The position numbers and the translations under genes are program-made. Positions 7,227 to 12,888 of a DNA stretch of 13,095 nt are shown here, in pieces. The stretch is taken from NCBI GenBank assembly GCA_011524805.1, contig WTJO01000161.1, positions 1 through 13,095 on the forward strand. Reading direction: 5' to 3'. Source of the stretch: Alphaproteobacteria bacterium (lineage in GTDB: Bacteria > Pseudomonadota > Alphaproteobacteria > Puniceispirillales > Puniceispirillaceae). Numbering within the stretch: the first letter of the stretch is position 1; the number at the start of each line of letters is the position of its first letter. A model generated the notes under the pieces. The model was not told the origin of the DNA and did no database searches. It saw only the letters and a list, made by a program, of their open reading frames with translations.

Positions 7227-7400
7227 ATGGCAGAAGAAGTAAATTTAAGCGATCGTCTTTCCGGTATTCTGGAAGAGATCAAGGATGTAATGGAACAGCG
7301 CAGACAGCGCATCGAAGAGTTGCGTCAGGAAATCTCAAGTATTGAACGTGACAATGATGATCTTGAAAAAACAATATCGGAATTGCTAAACGGTTTTTAG
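7227..7400 (+). CDS. Small coiled-coil protein (57 residues), function unknown
   Basis: The start is ATG 7227, chosen because AAGGA at 7216-7220 sits six bases upstream; ATG 7221 directly abuts that site, and an upstream TTG at 7197 would bypass it. The whole product is a highly charged helix with heptad-spaced hydrophobics (L, I, I, V, I, L, I, I, L, I, L), rich in Glu, Arg and Asp and without Cys, Trp or Pro. It resembles small dimeric coiled-coil adaptor or chaperone-like proteins in form only; no family can be named. It stands alone on the plus strand with its own promoter. It is short, but the start signal, promoter and composition support a real gene. Confidence 0.72.
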   Translation: MAEEVNLSDRLSGILEEIKDVMEQRRQRIEELRQEISSIERDNDDLEKTISELLNGF

Positions 7401-7468
7401 CGCGTTGCATCTATGTATGGCTGGGCGCAGACAGCCCCTCATGCCAGCACATTGCGGGCAGATGAATG

Positions 7469-7669
7469 TTAATGTATTTCATCCTCGTCATCTGGCGACA
7501 TATCCAGAGCCTGACCCTGAATAGCCTGCGCTCCGTAATGGGTTTTTAGCTCGGGCACCTGATCAATCAGCACATTCAGCAATTGAGCGGCATGCTCTTC
7601 TGCCTGTTTTGGGTCAGTTGCCTCAACTTCCATCACGCCGTCAATCAACCATCTTACCTTAATTTTCAT
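7469..7669 (-). CDS. Small acidic protein (66 residues), function unknown
   Basis: The start overlaps the end of the Sel1 gene by 11 bp (7659-7669), a strong sign of translational coupling. The sequence begins with an alternating strand (MKIKVRWLIDGVMEVEAT), continues with a helix (PKQAEEHAAQLLNVLIDQ), and ends with an acidic tail (SPDDEDEIH). It has no signal peptide, so it probably acts in the cytoplasm. I do not recognise it. It is the last gene of the 8772-7469 operon. Confidence 0.7.
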   Translation of the reverse strand: MKIKVRWLIDGVMEVEATDPKQAEEHAAQLLNVLIDQVPELKTHYGAQAIQGQALDMSPDDEDEIH

Positions 7670-8378
7670 TTATCTGCTCACTCTCCATAATTGGCTCGCC
7701 TGCGATGATCTGGTCAAACAGGCTGTTTGTCTGTGCCTGAAGCGCGCTGATTTGTTCTGGCTCCAGCTCTTCCTCTGCTTCATCTCTCAGCTTTATGGTT
7801 TCAGGGATATTTAGCGCAGTGGCCAGCGTGTACCACAGATAGGCTGTTTCATAATCCTGCTCTTCCAGCAGTTCAAGATGATAGGTTGCCAGTTGCGGTA
7901 TGGTCTCAAGATAGCCATCATTGACACGTCCGATAAGCCATGCCTTCACCCGTTCCAGCACACTCTGAATATCATTTTCAGTCATCCTGTCTTGAATCTC
8001 TTCCGCCAGCTCTTCAGCCTGTTCGATAGTGCCAAGCTGTGATAGCCGCGCCCAGAATAATGCATCGCTGTAATTTTGCGGCCGCCCCCGGCCAGAATGA
8101 AGCAGCACAGCCACATTATATTGTGCCTCAGGATCACCAGCTTCCGCCAGCGCGATAAATCGCGTCAGCCCGTCCTGAAATTGCTTATCCTTGATTGCCT
8201 TTACCGCTTTGGCAAACTCGCTCATCTCTGACTGATTCGCTGTGTGACTGTTTGCCTGGGCAGGCGCGCCTGAAACAATCAATAGCGAAAGTGCCAGCCC
8301 AAAAGAGGCTATGGCTGTTCTGAATATCGGAGAAATCTGTATCAGTCTGTCAGGTGATAGCAGGCTGGCGATAGACAT
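7659..8378 (-). CDS. Secreted Sel1/TPR-repeat protein
   Basis: The 239-residue product begins with a signal peptide whose hydrophobic core is about residues 20-37, with likely cleavage after APAQA (42). A helical repeat follows: residues 79-116 (AEAGDPEAQYNVAVLLHSG, then SDALFWARLSQLG) match a Sel1-like repeat, and YETAYLWYTLATAL later suggests a second, degenerate one. The C-terminus is acidic. Sel1 proteins are scaffolds for periplasmic protein interactions; MotX of Vibrio flagella is a Sel1-repeat protein, so a flagellar role is conceivable but not shown here. The start follows the NHLP-like gene by 7 nt, and the downstream 66-residue gene overlaps it by 11 bp. Confidence 0.85.
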   Translation of the reverse strand: MSIASLLSPDRLIQISPIFRTAIASFGLALSLLIVSGAPAQANSHTANQSEMSEFAKAVKAIKDKQFQDGLTRFIALAEAGDPEAQYNVAVLLHSGRGRPQNYSDALFWARLSQLGTIEQAEELAEEIQDRMTENDIQSVLERVKAWLIGRVNDGYLETIPQLATYHLELLEEQDYETAYLWYTLATALNIPETIKLRDEAEEELEPEQISALQAQTNSLFDQIIAGEPIMESEQINEN

Positions 8379-8385
8379 GGCTGTC

Positions 8386-8772
8386 TTACCGTCCGGCCAT
8401 CATAACCAGCTGCAGATATAAAATCCGTAGCTTGAAATTTGACCCTGGCCGTTGCTCATACACCACAATACGGGGGCGTTCTGTATTTTCACGCTGAAAC
8501 TCTATCGTAACATTTTCTGGCAGTTTCACGCCATTTTTAGCAAGAGTTTTTACAGGATCACGTGAAAATTGCATGTGAAATTCAGGGTCTATCCAGATAC
8601 GTGCCAGCACCTTGCCAAGAATATCTGGCAGAAATTGACGCACATCTTCACGGGTCTGAAATTCCTGCTGATTTTCATTTAGGGATTCTTTCGCCGCAGC
8701 ATTCCCGCCAGAATAGACAGTGGTGGCGCGCTGAGGCATAGGGATAAGTGAATTTGGCTTTTTCTCATTCAT
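8386..8772 (-). CDS. NHLP (nitrile hydratase leader)-like domain protein, 128 residues
   Basis: The first 45 residues are polar and probably disordered. Residues 51-95 (ILGKVLARIWIDPEF, then FSRDPVKTLAKNGVKLPENV) closely follow the pattern of nitrile-hydratase-alpha-type leader domains: a helix with W and DPxF, DPxxxLxxxGxxLPExV, then a strand. Such domains form the N-terminal part of nitrile hydratase alpha and serve as leaders of NHLP RiPP precursors. This protein lacks a terminal double-glycine and a Cys/Ser/Thr-rich core; after the domain comes a basic, hydrophobic tail (FKLRILYLQLVMMAGR). No RiPP-modifying enzyme is visible, so a leader-derived docking domain is as likely as a precursor. 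It is the first gene of a three-gene operon with the Sel1 and 66-residue genes. Confidence 0.8.
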   Translation of the reverse strand: MNEKKPNSLIPMPQRATTVYSGGNAAAKESLNENQQEFQTREDVRQFLPDILGKVLARIWIDPEFHMQFSRDPVKTLAKNGVKLPENVTIEFQRENTERPRIVVYEQRPGSNFKLRILYLQLVMMAGR

Positions 8773-8800
8773 AATATTCGGACGCCAGATACAGTAACAA
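8765..8800 (-). CDS. Possible 11-codon leader peptide overlapping the NHLP-like gene start
   Basis: A near-perfect ribosome binding site (GGGGAGGTGA, 8812-8803) lies too far from ATG 8772 and cannot be extended to it, because an in-frame TGA falls within it. It is, however, spaced five bases from a TTG at 8800 in another frame that encodes MLLYLASEYYE and stops at 8765, overlapping the ATG at 8772. This would couple translation of the downstream gene to the leader. Confidence 0.35.
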   Translation of the reverse strand: MLLYLASEYYE

Positions 8801-8941
8801 CTTCACCTCCCCATAATGATGGTTTCTGGCATTTGCGACAAGTACCTTTTTATAGAAAACAGCATCAGCATCTCTCCGGCTATGGTTTTTTGACAGCTTT
8901 TGCCATCATGGGCCAATACAAGATATTGATCGTCAAAAGAT

Positions 8942-8957
8942 TGGCATGGTTATTGCT
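8942..8957 (+). promoter_or_regulatory. Sigma-54-type promoter upstream of the flagellar rod gene
   Basis: TGGCATG-N4-TTGCT matches the sigma-54 consensus TGGCAC(A/G)-N4-TTGC(A/T) with one mismatch, and the invariant GG (8943-8944) and GC (8955-8956) are 10 bp apart as required. The predicted start is near 8968, 46 nt before ATG 9014. Flagellar rod and hook genes in many proteobacteria use sigma-54 promoters. Confidence 0.6.
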
Positions 8958-9013
8958 GTACCTCCTCTTACGTGACCCGGTTTATGGGCAAATTCCGTCA
9001 GGAGAATTAGGCA

Positions 9014-9802
9014 ATGATCAATGTTATTCGCTCAGGCATGAATGCATCAATGAAACATATTGATCAGATTTCCAATAATATTGCGAATGCCAGAACAACA
9101 GGCTTCAAGCGGTCTATCAGCCAGTTTGAAGATTTTTATTCTGAAAAGGTGTCGTTTCTTTCGCCCTCGAAAATCGGTAATGGCACGCTTGTTACAGATA
9201 CGCGCACATCGCGCAGTCAGGGACCGCTGCTTGAAACCGGCCAGACACTTGATTTGGCCATCGAGGGGCAGGGGCTGTTCGTGCTAAACAAGCCGGGGTC
9301 TTCAAATGCTGAAGAAGCGCAATATACACGTGATGGCTCATTTACGCTTGATGTTGAAGGCTATATTGTTTCCAATGATGGCCAGCGGCTTAAATCTAGC
9401 GCAGGTGGTGATTTCCGTGTGCCGCGTCAGGCACAGAATGATGCTGGTGATACAGTGTTTCTGACCGAGCTTGTGATTGATACATCTGGAAATGTGATCG
9501 CCCAGATGAATGACAGATCAGTTGTAAAGGTGGGGCGTATCGGGCTGGCAAAATTCTCAGATGAAACGCGCCTTAAAGCAGAAGGGCGTAATCTGTTTAC
9601 GGCAAATCAGGCCTCTGGCCCTGCGCAGATTGGCCCTGCTTTTGAAGGTGAGTATGGCAAGGTCATCTCTGGTGCGCTTGAGATGTCCAACTCTGATATG
9701 ACGCGCGAGCTGACCGATCTGATGCGTGCCCAGCAGGCATTTTCAGGCTCATCTCGGCTAATGCAGGCAGAGACAGAGCTGACAAAACGTCTTTCCCAGT
9801 AA
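9014..9802 (+). CDS. flgF: Flagellar basal-body rod protein, FlgF/FlgG type
   Basis: The 262-residue product has the hallmarks of the rod/hook family. Near the N-terminus is ISNNIANARTTGFKRS, the flagellar rod signature, followed by QGPLLETGQTLDLAIEGQGLFVL and YTRDGSFTLDVEGYIVSNDG. At the C-terminus, ISGALEMSNSDMTREL and LMRAQQAFSGSSRLMQ form the conserved amphipathic helix. There is no cleavable signal; it is exported by the flagellar type III system. Length suits FlgF or FlgG (about 250-262) and is far short of FlgE (about 400), although the C-terminus resembles FlgE. I favour FlgF but cannot rule out FlgG. AGGAG lies about 10 bases before the ATG, and a sigma-54 promoter match is upstream. 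It stands alone, without the usual flgG-flgA-flgH neighbours. Confidence 0.85.
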   Translation: MINVIRSGMNASMKHIDQISNNIANARTTGFKRSISQFEDFYSEKVSFLSPSKIGNGTLVTDTRTSRSQGPLLETGQTLDLAIEGQGLFVLNKPGSSNAEEAQYTRDGSFTLDVEGYIVSNDGQRLKSSAGGDFRVPRQAQNDAGDTVFLTELVIDTSGNVIAQMNDRSVVKVGRIGLAKFSDETRLKAEGRNLFTANQASGPAQIGPAFEGEYGKVISGALEMSNSDMTRELTDLMRAQQAFSGSSRLMQAETELTKRLSQ

Positions 9803-9851
9803 AATTACTCCAGTAAAAATATTCCAGTAAAATTATTCCGGTAGATTCCCG
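9796..9851 (+). repeat. 14-bp tandem repeat, three copies plus a degenerate fourth, over the rod gene stop codon
   Basis: Units are 9796-9809, 9810-9823 and 9824-9837 (consensus CCAGTAAAATTATT), with a diverged fourth beginning CCGGTA at 9838. The rod gene stop TAA is inside the first unit. Because 14 is not a multiple of three, the TAA of successive units falls in each of the three forward frames in turn. Confidence 0.8.
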
Positions 9852-9902
9852 CAGTCAGTTTACCGGATACATATCTGGCGTGAACAACGCGGAATGCTGG
9901 CG

Positions 9903-9923
9903 AAAAACGGCGCTATTTTAGCG
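9903..9923 (-). terminator. Weak intrinsic terminator at the end of the flhF-flhG-fliA operon
   Basis: Read on the minus strand, CGCTA (9923-9919) pairs with TAGCG (9915-9911) around a three-base loop. After CCG comes a run of five T (9907-9903). The stem is only 5 bp and includes the stop codon region of the gene at 9913-10326, so it is a modest candidate. Confidence 0.35.
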
Positions 9924-10326
9924 GTACGTGGCTGGAGATTTCGGCAATATCAATCTGCATATCCTGATCCAGAAACAGGATACCTTCCATGCTGACGGTA
10001 AGTGGCTTTAACAGGCTCAAAATGACTGTGGCCGGACGTGGCGAAGGCGTTGCCATAACCTGTGACAGCCTGTCAAAATCATCCTGCCGCAGAGATGCCT
10101 GTGCTTTCATGACCAGCCGTTCCTGCGAGATATCCAGCACGCCGCATGGCACAGATGACAGACCCTGTGCAGGGATAAGGGTAATCTGGCAGCTACCCCG
10201 CGCAATATTGATAAGTGAGCCACCTAGCAGAAGGGCAAGACCGGCGCTGGCATGGCTGAACTGTAATTCGGCCGTATGCACAGAGACCTGAATTGCCTGA
10301 ATATGCTCAAACTGTGTTTTTGTCAT
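9913..10326 (-). CDS. Unrecognised 137-residue protein at the end of the flagellar operon
   Basis: I do not recognise this protein. It has no signal peptide; the single hydrophobic patch (ASAGLALLLGGSLINIA, about 26-42) is short and glycine-rich, more like a buried helix than a membrane span. The rest alternates short beta strands (QITLIPA, GVLDIS, RLVMKAQAS, ATVILSLLKPLTVSM) in a pattern suggesting a small beta-rich domain. It ends with IDIAEISSHVPLK. It lies 35 bp after fliA on the same strand and probably shares its transcript, so a flagellar or regulatory link is inferred only from position. Confidence 0.7.
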   Translation of the reverse strand: MTKTQFEHIQAIQVSVHTAELQFSHASAGLALLLGGSLINIARGSCQITLIPAQGLSSVPCGVLDISQERLVMKAQASLRQDDFDRLSQVMATPSPRPATVILSLLKPLTVSMEGILFLDQDMQIDIAEISSHVPLK

Positions 10327-10361
10327 CAGACAGGCACCCTTTTTTGTGACTAACCATAGGT

Positions 10362-11096
10362 CTAGCTTTTGGGCAGAGAATCGCTCTCGGCATTCTGGAT
10401 GAACTGGCGTAATTTGCCAATCGCCGATTTTTTGATTTGCGATACGCGGCCAGTGGATATTTCCATCACCTCGCCAATTTCAAAAACGTTCAGCTCTTCA
10501 ACATAATAAAGCTGGATAACCAGGGCTTCTTTTTCTGGCAATGTGCGCAATGCCTGCTTTAGCACTTCCTGCAATTCTGCTTCATTTACATCTTCTTCAG
10601 GGGTGTTGTCAGCCGAGGCAAACCAGATGGAAAATTGATCATAGATAGAATCGATTGATTGATGGATATTTGCCTGAAACGCAGCTTCCCATTCCATCAG
10701 CTCATCTTCTGTCATATCCATTTTAATGGCTATTTCTTCTCGGCTAGGTGGCCGCAAATATTCTTTTTGCAACGCCTCAACCACATCATTATAGAGTTTT
10801 TTCACCTGAATAGTGGTGCGGCACAGATTAGAGCTTTTGCGCAGATGATCGATGATGGCGCCTCTTATCCTGATGCTGGCATAAGAGGCAAAATTGGCAC
10901 CATCCTGCGGGGTGTATTTCTGTGCAGCCAGAATAAGACCTGTAAAGCCTATCTGAACCAGATCTTCAATTTCGGTAATATGACGCGCCCGTCCGTGAAT
11001 TTGCCATGCAATTTTACGAACCAGTTCCGAATGGCTAGAAATCAGCTCATTCACATCTTGTTGTGCATGTGCATAAGAATGTTTTGTCATAGCCAT
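10362..11096 (-). CDS. fliA: Flagellar RNA polymerase sigma factor (sigma-28 family)
   Basis: The 244 residues match FliA length (239 in E. coli). Region 2 is clear: LVRKIAWQIHGR (25-36), DLVQIGFTGL (45-54) and FASYASIRIRGAIID (69-83). Region 3 contains RPPSREEIA, and region 4.2 carries LNVFEIGEVMEISTGRVSQIKK, a helix-turn-helix for the -35 element. It directs transcription of late flagellar genes. The segment after the first -10-binding helix reads SSNLCRTTIQVKK instead of the usual PRSVR-like sequence, so -10 recognition may differ. No anti-sigma factor FlgM is visible. Its ATG overlaps the flhG stop by one base (TAATG); ATG 11090 is an alternative with better spacing from AAGGA. Confidence 0.9.
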   Translation of the reverse strand: MAMTKHSYAHAQQDVNELISSHSELVRKIAWQIHGRARHITEIEDLVQIGFTGLILAAQKYTPQDGANFASYASIRIRGAIIDHLRKSSNLCRTTIQVKKLYNDVVEALQKEYLRPPSREEIAIKMDMTEDELMEWEAAFQANIHQSIDSIYDQFSIWFASADNTPEEDVNEAELQEVLKQALRTLPEKEALVIQLYYVEELNVFEIGEVMEISTGRVSQIKKSAIGKLRQFIQNAESDSLPKS

Positions 11097-11881
11097 TATC
11101 CTTTATCCTTCGAAAAGAAGGTGATGCCATCATGCTCGTTATGAGGTAGAGACGGGATTTTATTTGCCAGATCAGTGAATAATTTTGCTTCCGGAGACGA
11201 TGGCATGCCAATGGTAATTGGCTTGCGCTTTACGATTGAACGCCGGATAGCATTTGACTGGGGCACCATGCCTGCATAGGTCAGCTTTACATCCAGGAAA
11301 CGGTTGCAGATTTCGGAAAATTTCTTGAAATTCTGCTGTGCCGAACTTGCGCTATTGGCCATATTGACCATCACGCTGAACTGGGTAAGCCCCTTTTCAA
11401 TATGGGCAGCCTTAATCAGCGCATAGGCATCTAGAAAGCTGGTAGGCTCTGCTACCAGAACAATAAGCGGAATATCTGTCGCGCTGGTAAAAAACAGCGT
11501 TGAATCTGAAGCACCTGCCGGCGTATCAACAATCAGATAGTCAATCTGGTCTTCAAGAGATGATAAAGATTGAAGCATCCGGTAACGTGTCTCGTTATTC
11601 AGATTCAGCAGTTCAAGCAGACCTGAGCCACCTGCAATAAATTTCAGATTTTGCGGAGCCTCTGTCAGAATATCATCTAGCTTTGCCTCGCCTTTCAGAA
11701 AGCTGGCCGCAGAATGACGGGGATTGGTGCCAAGCAGAATATGCGCGTTTGCCATACCGAAATCAGTATCGAATAGCACAACTTTCTTGCCCTGTTTGCA
11801 CAAAGCCAGAGACAGGTTGACAGCGCAGTTTGTTTTGCCAACGCCGCCTTTGCCACTTGCGATAGAGATTGATACCGTCAT
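11096..11881 (-). CDS. flhG: MinD-type ATPase FlhG/FleN, flagellar number regulator
   Basis: The 261-residue protein has the deviant Walker A GKGGVGKT (10-17), DTDFGMANAHILLG from residue 38, and DTPAG at 119-123 followed by SDSTLFF and AEPTSFLDAYALIK, all typical of FlhG/FleN rather than MinD. FlhG limits flagellar number by acting on FlhF. The catalytic core starts only a few residues after Met1, so the N-terminal activator segment (DQAxxLR-type) that stimulates FlhF GTPase in characterised homologues is absent. An in-frame stop six codons upstream of ATG 11881, with no start between, shows the N-terminus is not mis-annotated. GGGGTG gives a good ribosome binding site. The gap to flhF is 2 bp. 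Confidence 0.92.
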   Translation of the reverse strand: MTVSISIASGKGGVGKTNCAVNLSLALCKQGKKVVLFDTDFGMANAHILLGTNPRHSAASFLKGEAKLDDILTEAPQNLKFIAGGSGLLELLNLNNETRYRMLQSLSSLEDQIDYLIVDTPAGASDSTLFFTSATDIPLIVLVAEPTSFLDAYALIKAAHIEKGLTQFSVMVNMANSASSAQQNFKKFSEICNRFLDVKLTYAGMVPQSNAIRRSIVKRKPITIGMPSSPEAKLFTDLANKIPSLPHNEHDGITFFSKDKG

Positions 11882-11883
11882 AA

Positions 11884-12888
11884 TTACACCCCTGTCTCAT
11901 GCTCTGAGTTTAGACGCAAAGCAGATGAGAAATTCTCTGTTAGATATTGGCTGATTATGTTGCCAGACGCAAATGCAAGTGCGCCTACAACCGATCTGGT
12001 GCCTGATAGTAGGGCAATCGAGGCGTCCTGTTCTGCCAGCGCGGAAAATTCGGCAGGTGTTGTTTCGCACTCATCCAGCTTGGTCAGCGCAATAAGCGGA
12101 TTAACCTGTTTATAGGCTGTCAGGCTCTGCCTGATAAGACTTGCAGAAGAACCGCCCTGAAGCGACATGATGGTCTGTACCTCTGATGTACCCAGATGTT
12201 CTGTAAGCTGGCCAAGATAATGGTTTGACTGGTCGACAGACAGGGTAACATCAACCACCATGATGTCGAAATCTGTCATCTTGTCAAATTGATTGGCTGG
12301 TACATCATGTGTCAGATGGCAAAAGGGCAAATTTAGCAAACGGGCGTAGCTTTTCAGTTTATTGTCAGTTTCAGCAGATGATGACGCAAGATGGGCAAGG
12401 GCTACAACCCGTCCTGAATGTTCATCTTTTAAGTTAGCCGCCAGCTTGGCCGCCAGCGTTGTGCGACCCGACCCGCTAGGACCAACAATAAAATAGATAC
12501 GTTTTTGCATCAGACTATCTGACTGCGTTATCGCCAGCTGCTGGCCAAGATGGCTCAGGAACGAACTTACGCCAGCTTCATAGCCAAGGCCGGCAAAGCT
12601 GGCATGCAGATTTGTAATGATAGTGTCTGAAAAGCCAGAACGGCGCAATTGCATGGGTGTGCTGTCGCCCAGTTCCGGGTTCAACCCCTCATAGGGGGTC
12701 AAAGTCATCGCTGCCAGCCTGTCCTCAATATGTTCCATCTTTTCTGCCAATAACCCCAATGCCGAGACAAGATGTGTCTGGATGGCATCTGGCTGGGCTG
12801 ACTGTGAAGCAGATGCGCGCCCAGATGATGTGCTGCCAGAGGCTGTGCGGCCAACGCTGATGCGTGTCAGTCCCGGCGATCCGGACAA
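11884..12888 (-). CDS. flhF: FlhF-like SRP-type GTPase, N-terminus replaced at a junction, degenerate G motifs
   Basis: Order and neighbours (flhG 2 bp downstream) identify FlhF, the SRP-family GTPase that marks the pole for flagellum assembly. Residues 81-130 are the helical N-subdomain and 131-330 the G domain. Motif checks: G1 is GPSGSGRTT (136-144) with Arg at 142 instead of Lys; the DTYR-type G2 is replaced by HLASSSAE (166-173); G3 DTAGR is reduced to DVTLS (213-217); G4 TKLDE (269-273) is intact; G5 is not clear. The natural N-terminal B domain (FlhF normally starts about 100 residues earlier) is missing: the frame continues to ATG 12888 through sequence that belongs to the cytochrome-like gene on the other strand, so residues 1 to about 12 are probably not FlhF. 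The native start is lost. Confidence 0.82.
   Translation of the reverse strand: MSGSPGLTRISVGRTASGSTSSGRASASQSAQPDAIQTHLVSALGLLAEKMEHIEDRLAAMTLTPYEGLNPELGDSTPMQLRRSGFSDTIITNLHASFAGLGYEAGVSSFLSHLGQQLAITQSDSLMQKRIYFIVGPSGSGRTTLAAKLAANLKDEHSGRVVALAHLASSSAETDNKLKSYARLLNLPFCHLTHDVPANQFDKMTDFDIMVVDVTLSVDQSNHYLGQLTEHLGTSEVQTIMSLQGGSSASLIRQSLTAYKQVNPLIALTKLDECETTPAEFSALAEQDASIALLSGTRSVVGALAFASGNIISQYLTENFSSALRLNSEHETGV
12835..12870. other. Sequence junction: flagellar operon to unrelated high-GC DNA
   Basis: To the left, the minus strand encodes FlhF at about 43-48% GC. To the right, the plus strand encodes a cytochrome-like protein at 65% GC, starting within this interval. Both genes are cut at the same point, with no mobile-element ends, repeats or intergenic sequence between them. 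This is what an assembly chimera looks like; the exact base cannot be fixed. Confidence 0.7.

Noticed and set aside
8386..8772. A complete RiPP biosynthetic cluster around the NHLP-like protein
   Set aside because: No YcaO, radical SAM, lanthionine synthetase, peptidase or ABC exporter gene is visible in the window.
8833..9063. A 76-codon plus-strand frame across the rod gene promoter
   Set aside because: It overlaps the sigma-54 match and the rod gene start in another frame, and has no ribosome binding site.
9796..9851. The 14-bp repeats as a CRISPR array
   Set aside because: Units are too short, directly abutting and without spacers; no cas genes are present.
10659..11144. A 161-codon plus-strand frame inside fliA
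   Set aside because: It is antisense to a clear sigma factor and has no initiation signals.
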